Positions 21,213 through 34,170 of a stretch of 64,000 bases of DNA are shown here, one piece after another. The stretch's first letter is position 1; the number at the start of each line of letters is the position of its first letter. The stretch covers positions 62,001 to 126,000 of the forward strand of contig JAALLF010000002.1 of assembly GCA_011087645.1 (NCBI GenBank), read 5' to 3'. The position numbers were made by a program, and so were the translations under genes. This DNA comes from Alphaproteobacteria bacterium (lineage in GTDB: Bacteria > Pseudomonadota > Alphaproteobacteria > UBA6615). Below the pieces are notes generated by a model. The model searched no databases. It saw only the letters and a program-made list of their open reading frames with translations, and had not been told where the DNA came from.

Positions 21213-21635
21213 TTAGTCTGAGTATTGCAGTGATACCGGCGTCCAGTTCTTAGCCCGCCGTTCAACGCGGGCTTCCCTGCTTTCGTCACTATATTCGACG
21301 GCAGCTGGCGCGCTGCTGAATTTGTCGCGGTCAGTCAGGGAATTAACGATCACAATAGCCTTTGGCGGATCGGCATTGGTGACAGCGGCGACATAGGTGC
21401 CGCAGTGACGGCAAATCAGATAATCGGCGGTCTTTAAACCGAAGCTATAGCGGTTGAGTTTGTCGCTCTGCTTCACGGTAATCGAAAATTGCCCGTTCGG
21501 ATCGCTCGTCGCCCGCGCGCCGTGCTTGCGGCAATAGCTGCATTGGCAGGTGAGAATCGTGGTCGCCTGGGGCTCGATGTCCGTTTCAAACACCAACGAG
21601 ATATTGCCGCAGTGACAAGCGCCGTCATAGTGCAT
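21213..21635 (-). CDS. GFA-family zinc protein
   Basis: 140 residues of the glutathione-dependent formaldehyde-activating (GFA/CENP-V) fold. Zinc ligands are visible: ACHCGN, CQCSYCRKHG and the pair in CRHCGTYVA. Start ATG 21635 has GAGGTGG upstream. Most members of this family are of unknown function and the GFA name should not be read as proof of formaldehyde chemistry. It is convergent with xerC. Confidence 0.85.
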   Translation of the reverse strand: MHYDGACHCGNISLVFETDIEPQATTILTCQCSYCRKHGARATSDPNGQFSITVKQSDKLNRYSFGLKTADYLICRHCGTYVAAVTNADPPKAIVIVNSLTDRDKFSSAPAAVEYSDESREARVERRAKNWTPVSLQYSD

Positions 21636-21807
21636 CGACCACCTCAAACCTGGGAGCGCGTGAGCCTAGGTTAACATAACAGCGGCCCGTGCCGTTCAAC
21701 AAACCAGTCGGGCGAATACCGCCACGATCTGCCACAGTTTCGCCTTTTCCTGCGCCTAGCTTGCCGCGGTAATGCGAGACCGTCTTTCCCCTTGAGGCTA
21801 CCTGGCA

Positions 21808-22317
21808 GTGACCGTCATGCGATGGAGTTTGCGTAAATGCGATGCCTTGCTGGGCACCGTTCTGGCCGCGGTGGTCGGGCTGTGCTTCGCCCAGCTACCG
21901 GCCTTCATGCAGCAATATTTGCAGCGCCTCGGCGGACATGTGGACGAGGCGCAACTGAGCCTGACCCAGATCACCAACGGCGAGACCGTACGCGCCCTCG
22001 ACGCGCCGACCCTGCAGGTGCTGAGCGTGTCGCTGGAGCAGCGGGTGAGCGTGCTGGAAGCCGGTGAACAGGCGATCCGTGGCGCCAGCGCCTCGGTGCG
22101 ACCGTTCGTCTTTCTGCGGGAATTCGACGCCGATATCGCCACCGCGACCCTGCGCGCCTTCGAGCCCGCCCTACCGCTCAGCACCGCCGGCCTGATCTAC
22201 GCGCTCACCGGCATCGTCGCCGGCTGGCTGGTCTATGAGCTGATCAAGACCCCGCTCGGCCTGCTCGCGCGCCGTCGTGCAAGAGCGCTGGTGCCCGAAC
22301 GAATCGAGCCGAAATAG
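21808..22317 (+). CDS. DUF2937 family membrane protein
   Basis: 169 residues: an N-terminal hydrophobic segment (about 12-32, LLGTVLAAVVGLCFAQLPAF), a periplasmic-looking helical middle with QQYLQRLGGHVDEAQ, and a second membrane segment (about 128-150, LIYALTGIVAGWLVYELIK). The motif FMQQYLQRLGGHVDEA is typical of DUF2937; the function is unknown. GTG 21808 is chosen because GAGG lies ten bases upstream; ATG 21817 is the alternative. Confidence 0.8.
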   Translation: MTVMRWSLRKCDALLGTVLAAVVGLCFAQLPAFMQQYLQRLGGHVDEAQLSLTQITNGETVRALDAPTLQVLSVSLEQRVSVLEAGEQAIRGASASVRPFVFLREFDADIATATLRAFEPALPLSTAGLIYALTGIVAGWLVYELIKTPLGLLARRRARALVPERIEPK

Positions 22318-22388
22318 AAGTGATGGAGAGGCAAAGGCGTGGCAGCTGGGACGTCCGGTGTTGAGTATATATCCGACGCATCATGCGA

Positions 22389-22409
22389 CTACCTCTAGTG
22401 GTAGCTTTT
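22389..22409 (+). terminator. Possible weak terminator after DUF2937
   Basis: CTACC (22389-22393) and GGTAG (22400-22404) form a short stem followed by CTTTT. It is weak, but correctly placed 72 bases behind the DUF2937 stop. The rest of 22318-22510 shows nothing else recognisable. Confidence 0.3.
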
Positions 22410-22510
22410 AGCCAAATCCGACCGTTAATATCTGTCAATTCAAGCTGCGGAGTCACAGGCTTCTGGCTGTACCAGTCATATCTCTAGCCGATTGACACGT
22501 TTCTGCCTTT

Positions 22511-23302
22511 CTACCGCGCAATATATCCCTCAGGGGTATCGGTATACTGACAACTTGAAGAATATGTCACTTGAAGCACGAGTTCTTCGACCTGGAAATC
22601 GAAAGACCAATTCGTTGATACTTTTAAACCACTTTGAGGATCGTACATTTCATCTCCTTGACTACTGAAAAACATCTCGTCAGACGTTGTGCTCAGACTT
22701 GCAAACACGGACCAATGTGCAAATAGGACGGTCCCAAAGGGGCTTAGGTCGGTTTCTCCGACCCAGCTACTACGAACGTCCCATTCTGAAATATCGACTT
22801 CTTCAGGCGGTTGTCCGAATATCGAACTCACCTGCTCTTTAGTGAACGGGATGGCTTTATCCGCGCCTCCGCGCACTACATTTCCAGTATCGCCGACGAA
22901 ATTTCCTGTGGTTAAGCGAATCTGTTCGCTTTCTTCAGATCCGGAGATGCCACTTTCTATTTGTATGTCGCCAGTCAGCAGTCCCTCGGCATCGAAATAC
23001 ATCTTTATTGTAGCAAAATCGTCGGCCCCCGGTACCGCGAGTTTAGCCGTCACTATGGTGTTGTTCTCATGCTCGGTGACTTTGATAAAAGCTGTAACTG
23101 TTTCCGATCTCTCTTCGTTTGACCCTGAATAGTCTTGGATTTCCGTTGTCGCAATACAACTGAGTCCAAATCCTGGAACGGGCCGCAACACTGTTGGTTC
23201 CATGGGGCGAAAATCTCGCTCCTGAGCAACCAGTGGGCCTGATAGCGCGGCGCTCAATACAATGGTGGCAGTTGAGACCACTCCTATTCTGGCCCAAGAC
23301 AT
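22511..23302 (-). CDS. Hypothetical secreted protein in low-GC patch
   Basis: 263 residues that I do not recognise. There is a clear signal peptide (MSWARIGVVSTATIVLSA, cleavage probably after PLVAQ). The mature part is acidic, Ser/Thr rich and predicted beta-rich, with two cysteines (GLSCIATTE and SSSCQYTD) that could form a disulfide. No enzyme motif is visible. The start at 23302 has GAGGAT upstream. The gene and its flanks are visibly poorer in GC than neighbouring genes, with codons such as ACA, ATA and TCT more frequent, suggesting acquisition by transfer or relaxed constraint. Confidence 0.7.
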   Translation of the reverse strand: MSWARIGVVSTATIVLSAALSGPLVAQERDFRPMEPTVLRPVPGFGLSCIATTEIQDYSGSNEERSETVTAFIKVTEHENNTIVTAKLAVPGADDFATIKMYFDAEGLLTGDIQIESGISGSEESEQIRLTTGNFVGDTGNVVRGGADKAIPFTKEQVSSIFGQPPEEVDISEWDVRSSWVGETDLSPFGTVLFAHWSVFASLSTTSDEMFFSSQGDEMYDPQSGLKVSTNWSFDFQVEELVLQVTYSSSCQYTDTPEGYIAR

Positions 23303-23651
23303 CAAATCCTCGCAAAAGTTAGTTGGTTCTTTGTCGGAACTTCTGAATACCACCGAATAAACTCAGAAATTCATCCGTCTCGCGGCTGCGTCCATCCATC
23401 TCATCAAACTTCCTCTCATAGTTTGTTACCGGAAATCCAATCTCGATTTGGTCAGCGATAGGTGTACCAAACTAGTGAACATCATATCATTTGCCAAAAG
23501 CTAGCGAGACGCGTGAACATGTTCATTCAAGGCCTTTTGCTGCCGTGATCATTTGCCGCCGTTTACGTCGGCCTGTGGAAGTAAAGCGGACCAACGACGT
23601 GTCGGCATGGCCTGTAATCCCAGTGCTGCGGCGCCTGCGAATAGATTGTAA
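23303..23651. other. Intergenic spacer without a gene
   Basis: About 350 bases of relatively low GC between two minus-strand genes. No open frame with protein-like composition, no tRNA and no terminator with a T tract was seen. It holds a perfect 12-base palindrome TGAACATGTTCA at 23514-23525, of unknown significance, possibly an operator. Confidence 0.5.
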
Positions 23652-24386
23652 CTAACTTGTACTCACCCGAAAACACACCACATCGAACTCGATCATTTGG
23701 CGGTGGTGGCGGCTGAAATAGCCCGGGATGATTAGATGCGGCGTGAAGCCAAGCTCGTTGACCTGGTTTAGCACGCTCAGATAATCCGGCTGACCCTGAT
23801 AGATCGGCACCAGGGATAACTCCAATTGCAGGCCGATGACCCGGTCCACGGCGCCGGCCAGGCCGGTCAGCACCTGGGCCTCGTAACCTTGGGTGTCGGA
23901 CTTGACGAAGATCGTATCGTTGGCGTTAGCATAGCGCGGCAGCTCGGTCGCCAGGGTTGTCACGGGCACACTCTCGCTGGCGGTCGGGCGCACGCTGGCG
24001 AATTTCTCAGCCGCGTCGTCGGTCAGCGCCAGCAGCGAGCTCATATCGGATTCCGGCGAGATGTTGATCTCGGTCTCGCCGGCCGCCGCCCCCACCGCGC
24101 AGCGCGGCGCCACGTCCCAGGCCGGGTCCAAGTCTGCGTTGGCGCTCAGATCGGCGTGGGCGCTCGACAGGGGTTCGAACGAGACGATGCGCTCCGTATA
24201 GCCGTTGTTGCGGAGTGAGACCGCGTATTGGCCGATATTGGCGCCGACATCGAGCACCAGGCTGACATTGTGCTGGTTGAGCATTTCGGTCAGGCGCGGC
24301 CATTGGGCGGCGGCCCCGGGATAGCGCGCGATATCGAAGCCCATCGACCGGGCGATTTTGCGAAACCTGCCAACCATGGGCGCCAA
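23652..24386 (-). CDS. FkbM-family methyltransferase
   Basis: 244 residues. The AdoMet-binding loop is LVLDVGANIGQYAVSLR (about residues 42-58), followed by IVSFEPLSSAHADL and the FkbM-typical VKSDTQGYEAQVLTGL. Such enzymes O-methylate sugars or other small molecules, often in polysaccharide or glycolipid pathways; no glycosyltransferases are nearby to tell the substrate. It follows the MFS gene on the same strand (24 bases apart) and may be in one transcript with it. Confidence 0.88.
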   Translation of the reverse strand: MAPMVGRFRKIARSMGFDIARYPGAAAQWPRLTEMLNQHNVSLVLDVGANIGQYAVSLRNNGYTERIVSFEPLSSAHADLSANADLDPAWDVAPRCAVGAAAGETEINISPESDMSSLLALTDDAAEKFASVRPTASESVPVTTLATELPRYANANDTIFVKSDTQGYEAQVLTGLAGAVDRVIGLQLELSLVPIYQGQPDYLSVLNQVNELGFTPHLIIPGYFSRHHRQMIEFDVVCFRVSTS

Positions 24387-24410
24387 AGTGCCTGCGCCGG
24401 CGCGGGGCCG

Positions 24411-25622
24411 TCAACTGTCGGCGCGCACCGGAACCCGGCCGAGCCGCCACAGCGCCACCGCGCCGGCTAGCGATCCGAAGCCCATGGCGGCGAAGGCGAA
24501 GACCCAGGCCAGGGCGCTGGTCTGTCCGCCGGCGAGATCGAGCGCCAGTCCGGCAACCAGCGGCCCAAACAGCGCGCCGCTGAACCCCAGGATAGAATGC
24601 ACCGCCAGGGTGGCGCCGCGATAGCCGGGTTTCGCGGCCGCGGCCGCGCCGGCGGTGCACGAGGCCGAATCCCCCATCACGAAGCCGCTATAGATGATGA
24701 TGAAAAAGGTGGCGGCGGCCAGCGATACGCTGGCGCTGAAGCCGGTCGCCACGGCGGCGATGCCCGAGAGAATCATCACCACCAAGATGGTTTGCCGGCG
24801 GCCGAAGCGCTCGGCAAATTCGTTGCCGATGATGCTGGCCGGGACCGCGAGCAGGTTGGCGGCGCCGGCGATCAGGGTGGCGTTGAGCAGCCCGGCGCCA
24901 GCCTGCTGGGCGCCGGCGAAGACCAGAAAGGCGACGATCCAGCCGCGTAGCGCGAAAAGCTCCCACGAATGGCCGGCATAGGCCAGGGTGAAGGCCATCG
25001 CCTGGCGGTTGCGCAGCACCGGCCGGAAGTCGAGCAGATGGGTGTCGGGCCGGTGTTCCTTATCGGGAGGGCGCGACGCCAACGACAGGAGGGTGATCGC
25101 CGCCGCCATCAGCGGTCCCAAAGCGGCCAAAGCGAAGGTCGCTTGCCAACCCAGCAGGCTGGCAATCTCGCCGGACAGCACGAAGGACAGCGCCGTGCCG
25201 ACGGAAAATGCGCCGGTGTAAAACGCGATGGCGCGCGACGGCACGGTGCCCGGCACCCGGTCGGTCATCACCCGCAGCCCGGTCATGTAGGTGCCGCCGA
25301 TGCCGGCGCCTTGCACCGCCTGCCAGATCATCGCCGACCAGAACCCGTTCGCCGTGAAGGCAAAGCCGAGCAGGCCGGCGGTCGAAATTGCCACGCCCAC
25401 CAGATAGATGCGCCGCGAATCCACCCGGTCGGTCAGCGTGACGAGAACCGGCACCGCGGCCACATAGCCGGCGAAAAAAATACCGCTAATCCAACCCGCT
25501 TGCGTGTTCGACAGCTCCCACAGGGGCAGCAGGGTTGGCAGCAGCGCGGGGAAGGTCGCGAAACCGGCCATGGAAAATACATGAGCGGCGCACATAACGG
25601 AGACGATCTGCCAAGGCTTCAT
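24411..25622 (-). CDS. MFS transporter
   Basis: 403 residues with about twelve hydrophobic segments. The loop 2-3 motif reads VTLTDRVDSRRIYLVGVAIS, a variant of the MFS G-x-L-a-D-r-x-G-r-k motif; a second copy is EFAERFGRRQTILVVM in the C-terminal half. Substrate and direction of transport are unknown. It lies upstream of the FkbM methyltransferase and downstream of a palindromic repeat. Confidence 0.9.
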   Translation of the reverse strand: MKPWQIVSVMCAAHVFSMAGFATFPALLPTLLPLWELSNTQAGWISGIFFAGYVAAVPVLVTLTDRVDSRRIYLVGVAISTAGLLGFAFTANGFWSAMIWQAVQGAGIGGTYMTGLRVMTDRVPGTVPSRAIAFYTGAFSVGTALSFVLSGEIASLLGWQATFALAALGPLMAAAITLLSLASRPPDKEHRPDTHLLDFRPVLRNRQAMAFTLAYAGHSWELFALRGWIVAFLVFAGAQQAGAGLLNATLIAGAANLLAVPASIIGNEFAERFGRRQTILVVMILSGIAAVATGFSASVSLAAATFFIIIYSGFVMGDSASCTAGAAAAAKPGYRGATLAVHSILGFSGALFGPLVAGLALDLAGGQTSALAWVFAFAAMGFGSLAGAVALWRLGRVPVRADS

Positions 25623-25665
25623 CGCGCCACGTTAGCACTTCAGGGTGCGGTGCGGGGCGTCTCCG

Positions 25666-25738
25666 CAACACCTCATCCTGAGCTTGTCGAAGGATCGAGG
25701 TGTTGCCGCCCTCATACTTCGACAAGCTCAGCATGAGG
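25666..25738. repeat. REP-type palindromic element
   Basis: Two 22-base arms (25671-25692 and 25717-25738) are inverted copies with one mismatch; their core is TGAGCTTGTCGAAG, a sequence I recognise as a common intergenic repeat in many proteobacteria. The left arm can also form its own hairpin: a nine-base stem (25666-25674 with 25697-25705) extended by ATCCT/AGGAT. It sits in the gap between the MFS gene and the lpdA operon end. Confidence 0.8.
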
Positions 25739-25777
25739 GTTTTCTGTTTCTGCAGAAGAAGAACTTTGCCTGACGGT

Positions 25778-26062
25778 TCAACGGCCTCGCCGGAACCGGC
25801 CGATAAACTGGCGCGCCTTGTGGCTCACTGCGGTGAATTTCGCCGCTAGACCGGGGTAGCGGCGGCGTAGGCGCAGCAGCACCCGCCGGACCCACTCGGA
25901 TTCGCGGGCCAGCAACAGCACGCCGACGACCAGAAACAGAATGCCTTGCAAGAATGGCAGGAAGAGCCCGACCAGGCCGAGTAGGATAAACAGCCAGCCG
26001 GCGGCTAGCGTCAGCCAACGTTGCCAGCGGGGCCGGCCGGCTCTGTTGGGAGCCTCGCTCAG
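25778..26062 (-). CDS. Small membrane protein, PGPGW/DUF454-like, CTG start
   Basis: This frame encodes 94 residues: a basic N-terminus, a hydrophobic hairpin (about 18-52, with [20 protein letters not shown]) and a basic C-terminal tail of the form [20 protein letters not shown] know similar short proteins, often called PGPGW or DUF454-like, in alphaproteobacteria; function unknown. No ATG, GTG or TTG starts before the hydrophobic part. CTG at 26062 overlaps the lpdA stop (CTGA) in the way ATGA couplings do, so a CTG start by translational coupling is the best guess. Confidence 0.65.
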   Translation of the reverse strand: MSEAPNRAGRPRWQRWLTLAAGWLFILLGLVGLFLPFLQGILFLVVGVLLLARESEWVRRVLLRLRRRYPGLAAKFTAVSHKARQFIGRFRRGR

Positions 26063-27465
26063 AGGTGGATGGTGCGGCCGGCGACGGCGAGCGCCGCTTC
26101 TTTGACCGCTTCGTTCAGGGTCGGGTGGCCATGACAGGTGCGCGCAATGTCTTCCGCCGCGGCGCCGAATTCCATGCCGACGACGATTTCGTGGATCATG
26201 GTGCCGGCGTCGGGGCCGATGATGTGGGCGCCGAGAATCTGGTCGGTCGCGGCGTCGGCCAACAGTTTGACGAAGCCGTCAGTGTTATTAGCGGCGCGGG
26301 CGCGGCCATTGGCGGAGAAGGGGAATTTGCCAACCTTATATTCGGTACCGGCCTCTTTCAGCTGCTCTTCGGTCTGGCCGACCGAGGCCACCTCGGGCCA
26401 GGTGTAGACGATGCCGGGAATGGCGTCGTAGTTCACATGGCCGGTCTCGCCGGCGATGATCTCGGCGCAGGCCACGCCCTCATCCTCGGCCTTGTGGGCC
26501 AGCATCGGCCCGGGCACGCAATCGCCGATCGCGAAAACGCCTTCGACATTGGTTTGGTAGTGGGCATCGATGGCGATGAAACCGCGATTGTCGGTCTCGA
26601 CGCCGAGCGCCTCGAGCCCGAGCCCTTCGGTATAGGGACGGCGGCCGATAGCGACCAAGACGATGTCGCAGTCGAGGGTCTCGCTATCGCCGCCTGCAGC
26701 AGGTTCGACCGACAGTTTGATCTTGGTCTTGAGTTTCTCCGCCCCGGTCACTTTGGTGCCCAGGCGAAAGTCGAAACCCTGCTTGCCCAGAATACGCTGG
26801 AAGTTCTTGGCGACTTCGCCGTCCATGCCCGGCGTGATGCGGTCGAGGAATTCGACCACGGTGACTTTCGATCCCAAACGCGCCCACACCGAGCCCATCT
26901 CGAGGCCGATATAGCCGGCGCCGACCACCACCAAATGCTTCGGCACGGCAGATAGGGATAGCGCGCCGGTTGAGGTGACGATACGTTCTTCGTCGGTCTC
27001 GACACCGGGCAGCGGCATTGATTCCGACCCGGTGGCGATCAGGATCGCTTTGGTGTCGAGCATCTGGGCATCACCCTTGGCCGGGGTGATTTCGACTTTG
27101 CCGGCCGCGGCGATGCGCCCGCTGCCGAGATAGCGGTCGACCTTGTTTTTCTTGAACAGGAAATCGATGCCCTTGGTGTTGTCGGAGACGACGGCGTCCT
27201 TGTGGGCCATCATCGCTGGCAGATCGAGCTTCACGCCGCTGACTTTCACGCCGATATCGGCCAATTCGTGTTCCGCCTCGGCGAATTTCTCCGACGACGA
27301 CAGCAGCGCCTTGGACGGGATACAGCCGATATTCAAGCAGGTGCCGCCGAGGCTTTCGCGTTTCTCGACGCAGGCGACTTGCAGGCCAAGCTGGGCGGCG
27401 CGGATCGCAGCGACATAGCCGCCGGGCCCACCGCCGATGACGATAAGGTCGTAAGACGTACTCAT
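26059..27465 (-). CDS. lpdA: Dihydrolipoyl dehydrogenase (E3)
   Basis: The E3 flavoprotein of 2-oxoacid dehydrogenase complexes reoxidises dihydrolipoamide with NAD+. 468 residues: FAD motif [17 protein letters not shown], redox-active Cys43 and Cys48 in [16 protein letters not shown] motif [19 protein letters not shown], and the C-terminal acid/base pair in [10 protein letters not shown]. It lies nine bases behind odhB in the suc operon, so its main partner here is 2-oxoglutarate dehydrogenase. Confidence 0.98.
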   Translation of the reverse strand: MSTSYDLIVIGGGPGGYVAAIRAAQLGLQVACVEKRESLGGTCLNIGCIPSKALLSSSEKFAEAEHELADIGVKVSGVKLDLPAMMAHKDAVVSDNTKGIDFLFKKNKVDRYLGSGRIAAAGKVEITPAKGDAQMLDTKAILIATGSESMPLPGVETDEERIVTSTGALSLSAVPKHLVVVGAGYIGLEMGSVWARLGSKVTVVEFLDRITPGMDGEVAKNFQRILGKQGFDFRLGTKVTGAEKLKTKIKLSVEPAAGGDSETLDCDIVLVAIGRRPYTEGLGLEALGVETDNRGFIAIDAHYQTNVEGVFAIGDCVPGPMLAHKAEDEGVACAEIIAGETGHVNYDAIPGIVYTWPEVASVGQTEEQLKEAGTEYKVGKFPFSANGRARAANNTDGFVKLLADAATDQILGAHIIGPDAGTMIHEIVVGMEFGAAAEDIARTCHGHPTLNEAVKEAALAVAGRTIHL

Positions 27466-27473
27466 GGCGATTT

Positions 27474-29096
27474 CTAAACTCCGACTAAGAGACGTTGCGG
27501 GTCTTCGATGGCTTGCTTGATGCGCACCAGGAAGGTGACCGCTTCGCGGCCGTCGATAATACGGTGATCGTAGCTCAACGCCACATACATCATTGGCCGG
27601 GCGACGATTTCATCGCCGATCACCACCGCGCGCTTGACGATGTTGTGCATGCCCAGAATGCCCGACTGGGGTGGATTGAGGATCGGCGTCGATAGCATCG
27701 AGCCGAAACTGCCGCCATTGGTGATGGTGAAGGTGCCGCCGGTGAGCTCGGCCATGGTCAGCTTGCCGTCGCGGGCGCGGGCGCCGAAATCGCCGATCGC
27801 CTTTTCGATGCCGGCGAAGTTTTTCTGGTCGGCGTCGCGCAGCACCGGCACGACGAGGCCTTGGGCGCTGCCGACGGCGATGCCGATATCGTAGAAATTT
27901 TTATAAACAATCTCGTCGCCGTAGATTTCCGCGTTGACCGACGGCAGTTCCTGTAGCGCATCGATCGCCGCCTTGACGAAGAAACTCATGAAGCCAAGGC
28001 GTACGCCGTGTTTCTTCTCGAAATCGTCGCGGTACTGTTTGCGCAGATCCATCACCGCCGACATGTCGATTTCGTTGAACGTGGTCAGCATGGCCGCGGT
28101 GTTCTGCGCCTCCTTCAGGCGTGTCGCCACGGTCTTGCGCAGTTTGGTCATGCGCACCCGCTCTTCGCCGCGCGGATCGGGCGCGCGCTCGGGCATTTCG
28201 CTGGCCGGCACAAAACCAGGGGCTGGGGCTGCCGCGGTAGCAGCGGCGGCCGGGGCCGGGCGGGCCTTGGCGCCGCCGGCGATATGGGCCAGCACGTCGG
28301 CCTTGGTGAGGCGGCCATCCTTGCCGCTGGCGGTTATTGCCGCCGGGTCGAGGCCGTTCTCGTCGATCAGCTTGCGCACCGCCGGGGCCAACGGATAGTC
28401 CAGATTGGCGGCGCTGGTCGCGGCCGGTGCCGGTGCGGGCGCAGCGGCGGCCGGTGTGGGTGCTGGCGCGGCAGCGGGGGCGCTGGGAGCCGCCACGGCG
28501 CCTTCGCCGGCGGCGATTTGGCCGACCACGGTGCCGACTTCCACATCGGTGCCTTCTTCGGCCAGTATCGCGCTCAAAGTGCCGGCAGAGGGCGCCGGCA
28601 GTTCGGCGGTGACCTTATCGGTTTCGATCTCGACCAAGGCTTCATCGACGGCGACCGCGTCGCCAATCGCCTTAAGCCAGCGGCCGACAGTGCCCTCGGT
28701 GACCGATTCGCCCATCTCGGGGACGGTAATGTCGACGGTCTCGCCGCTAGGGGCCGGAGCGGGTGTAGGCTCTGCCGGGGCAGGGGCCGTTTCGGGGGCT
28801 GCTTCTGACGCCGCCGGCGCGGTGCCATTGCTTTTGGTTGGCGCGGGTGCTGCGCCTTCGCCCTCGGCGATAGCGCCGATGATTGCGCCGACCTCGACAT
28901 CGACGCCTTCGCCGACGGCAATTTCGCTCAGTGTTCCCGCCGTGGGAGCGGGGATCTCGACGGTGACCTTGTCGGTTTCAACTTCGACCAGCGGTTCGTC
29001 GACGACAACCGTATCGCCGACCTGTTTGAACCACCGGGCGATGGTGCCCTCGGTGACCGATTCGCCCATTTCAGGGATAATGATTTGCGTTGCCAT
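27474..29096 (-). CDS. odhB: 2-oxoglutarate dehydrogenase E2 with two lipoyl domains
   Basis: Dihydrolipoyl succinyltransferase, 540 residues. Two similar lipoyl domains are visible: residues about 1-80 with the lipoylated Lys43 in [10 protein letters not shown] and about 121-197 with Lys161 in [10 protein letters not shown], separated by an Ala/Pro-rich linker. Then come an E1/E3-binding domain ([20 protein letters not shown]) and the catalytic domain ending [13 protein letters not shown] with the active-site His and Asp. E2o usually carries one lipoyl domain, so the duplication is notable. I use ATG 29096 ([13 protein letters not shown]); the longer frame upstream has no family similarity. 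Confidence 0.96.
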   Translation of the reverse strand: MATQIIIPEMGESVTEGTIARWFKQVGDTVVVDEPLVEVETDKVTVEIPAPTAGTLSEIAVGEGVDVEVGAIIGAIAEGEGAAPAPTKSNGTAPAASEAAPETAPAPAEPTPAPAPSGETVDITVPEMGESVTEGTVGRWLKAIGDAVAVDEALVEIETDKVTAELPAPSAGTLSAILAEEGTDVEVGTVVGQIAAGEGAVAAPSAPAAAPAPTPAAAAPAPAPAATSAANLDYPLAPAVRKLIDENGLDPAAITASGKDGRLTKADVLAHIAGGAKARPAPAAAATAAAPAPGFVPASEMPERAPDPRGEERVRMTKLRKTVATRLKEAQNTAAMLTTFNEIDMSAVMDLRKQYRDDFEKKHGVRLGFMSFFVKAAIDALQELPSVNAEIYGDEIVYKNFYDIGIAVGSAQGLVVPVLRDADQKNFAGIEKAIGDFGARARDGKLTMAELTGGTFTITNGGSFGSMLSTPILNPPQSGILGMHNIVKRAVVIGDEIVARPMMYVALSYDHRIIDGREAVTFLVRIKQAIEDPQRLLVGV

Positions 29097-29127
29097 GTGC
29101 GGATATCTCTTGGTTAGCACCGGCGGG

Positions 29128-32022
<2,895 letters not shown>

Positions 32023-32094
32023 TTGTCATCCGCGGCCTTCTGCCACGTTCTCCAATGGTGCAGCGCCTTATATTGGCGTTGCGTTGTGCCGCCG

Positions 32095-32970
32095 CTACCC
32101 GTTCAACGCTTTTAACATCGTGCTGCCGAGCGCCGCTGGTGAGTCTGCGACATGAAACCCAGCTGATTTCATGGCGTCGATTTTGGCTTCGGCCGTACCC
32201 TGACCCCCCGAGATAATCGCGCCCGCATGACCCATTCGTTTGCCCGGAGGCGCGGTCACACCGGCGATAAAACCCGTCATGGGCTTTTTTACGGCAGATT
32301 GGTTAACAAATTCAGCGGCTTCTTCCTCCGCCGTGCCGCCGATTTCACCGATCATGATGATGCCTTCGGTTTCATCGTCGTCGAGAAACATGGAAATCGC
32401 ATCGATAAAGTTGGTGCCGTTCACCGGATCGCCGCCGATACCGATGCAGGTCGACTGTCCCAGCCCGGCTGCCGTGGTTTGCGCCACCGCCTCGTAAGTG
32501 AGGGTGCCAGAGCGCGAGACGATGCCAATATTGCCGCGGGTGTGGATATGACCGGGCATGATGCCGATCTTGCATTCGTCGGGCGTGATAACCCCGGGAC
32601 AATTGGGGCCGATAAGCCGAGATTGCGAACCTACCAGCGCGCGTTTTACCTTCACCATGTCGATCACCGGGATGCCTTCGGTGATGCACACCACCAACTC
32701 AATACCGGCGTCGATCGCCTCTAAGATGGCGTCGCCAGCGAACGGTGGCGGTACATAGATGGCCGACGCGTTGGCGCCGGTTTTAGTCACCGCTTCGTCG
32801 ACCGTGTCGAAGACGGGCAGGTCGAGATGGGTGGTGCCACCCTTACCGGGTACGACGCCGCCGACCATTTGGGTGCCATAGGCGATGGCCTGCTCGGAAT
32901 GAAATGTGCCTTGCGAGCCGGTGAAGCCCTGGCAGATGACCTTAGTGTCGCGATTTACCAAAACAGACAT
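32095..32970 (-). CDS. sucD: Succinyl-CoA synthetase subunit alpha
   Basis: 291 residues. The CoA-binding fold starts [20 protein letters not shown]; the phosphorylated active-site histidine lies in [19 protein letters not shown]. Partner of SucC, forming succinate and ATP or GTP from succinyl-CoA. The gene starts three bases behind the sucC stop, consistent with equal expression. Confidence 0.98.
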   Translation of the reverse strand: MSVLVNRDTKVICQGFTGSQGTFHSEQAIAYGTQMVGGVVPGKGGTTHLDLPVFDTVDEAVTKTGANASAIYVPPPFAGDAILEAIDAGIELVVCITEGIPVIDMVKVKRALVGSQSRLIGPNCPGVITPDECKIGIMPGHIHTRGNIGIVSRSGTLTYEAVAQTTAAGLGQSTCIGIGGDPVNGTNFIDAISMFLDDDETEGIIMIGEIGGTAEEEAAEFVNQSAVKKPMTGFIAGVTAPPGKRMGHAGAIISGGQGTAEAKIDAMKSAGFHVADSPAALGSTMLKALNG

Positions 32971-32973
32971 GAC

Positions 32974-34170
32974 TTAAGCCGCCTCTTTAACTGCGTTGAC
33001 GACTTTTTCCGCCGCATCCGCCAAATTGTCCGCTGAGACGATCGGCAGACCTGAATCGGCGAGAATTTGTTTGCCCAATTCCACGTTTGTCCCTTCCAGC
33101 CGGACGACCAGGGGCACGTGCAGAGCGACTTCGCGCGCCGCGGCGACGACACCTTCCGCGATTACATCGCACCGCATGATGCCGCCGAAAATATTGACCA
33201 TGATGCCTTCGACATTGGGATCCGACAGGATGATCTTGAACGCTGCGGTGACCCGTTCCTTGGTGGCGTTGCCGCCAACGTCGAGAAAATTCGCAGGTTG
33301 GCTGCCATAGAGCTGGATGATGTCCATGGTTGCCATGGCCAGGCCGGCGCCGTTGACCATGCAACCGATCGCGCCGTCGAGCTTGATGTAGTTGAGGTCG
33401 TGTTTCGACGCTTCCACTTCCATCGGGTCTTCTTCGTCCTCGTCGCGCAGTTCCATCACCTTGGGCTGGCGGTACAGCGCGTTGTCGTCGAAATTCATTT
33501 TGGCATCCAGCGCGATCACGTCGCCGGCGCCGGTCACCACCAGGGGATTGACCTCGACCAGGGATGCGTCGAGATCGAGGAAGGCGGTGTAGAGACCCGA
33601 TAGCAGTTTCGATGCGCTTTTAATCTGATCGCCCGAGAGGCCCAGACCGAAAGCGATTTCACGCGCGTGGAACGGCATCAGGCCGGTTACCGGGTCAGTG
33701 GCGATGGTGAGAATTTTTTCCGGCGTCTCGTGGGCGACGGTTTCGATGTCCATGCCGCCCTCGGTCGAGGCGATCAGGGTAACCCGCGAATTGCTGCGGT
33801 CGATGAGCATCGAAAGGTAGAGCTCGCGGGCGATGTCGCAGCCTTCTTCGATATAGATCCGTTTGACCTCTTTGCCTTCCGGTCCGGTCTGTTTGGTAAC
33901 CAGGGTCCGGCCGAGCATGGCGGTGGCGAAAGCTTTGACCTCGTCTTCGCTGTGCGCCAGTCGAACGCCACCATCGCCATCGGGGTCATTGGCAAAGCGT
34001 CCCGCGCCCCGCCCGCCGGCGTGGATTTGGGATTTCACCACCCAGATCTTGCCGCCCAATTCCCGCGCTACTTTGACGGCTTCGTCGGGTGTAAAGGCAA
34101 CGCCGCCGCGTGGCACCGCGACACCGTAAGTCGATAACAAGGCCTTGGCCTGATACTCATGAATATTCAT
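32974..34170 (-). CDS. sucC: Succinyl-CoA synthetase subunit beta
   Basis: 398 residues with the ATP-grasp fold: [20 protein letters not shown] at the N-terminus, [15 protein letters not shown], and the C-terminal [18 protein letters not shown] plus [16 protein letters not shown] that bind the CoA/phosphate-transfer region. The family's specificity residues for ATP or GTP cannot be called safely by eye. A 192-base gap separates it from mdh; I see no terminator there, so mdh and sucCD may be co-transcribed or sucC may have its own promoter. Confidence 0.98.
   Translation of the reverse strand: MNIHEYQAKALLSTYGVAVPRGGVAFTPDEAVKVARELGGKIWVVKSQIHAGGRGAGRFANDPDGDGGVRLAHSEDEVKAFATAMLGRTLVTKQTGPEGKEVKRIYIEEGCDIARELYLSMLIDRSNSRVTLIASTEGGMDIETVAHETPEKILTIATDPVTGLMPFHAREIAFGLGLSGDQIKSASKLLSGLYTAFLDLDASLVEVNPLVVTGAGDVIALDAKMNFDDNALYRQPKVMELRDEDEEDPMEVEASKHDLNYIKLDGAIGCMVNGAGLAMATMDIIQLYGSQPANFLDVGGNATKERVTAAFKIILSDPNVEGIMVNIFGGIMRCDVIAEGVVAAAREVALHVPLVVRLEGTNVELGKQILADSGLPIVSADNLADAAEKVVNAVKEAA

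Noticed and set aside
24969..25736. 255-codon plus-strand frame opposite the MFS gene
   Set aside because: Antisense of a twelve-segment transporter and extends into the REP repeat; no domain recognisable.
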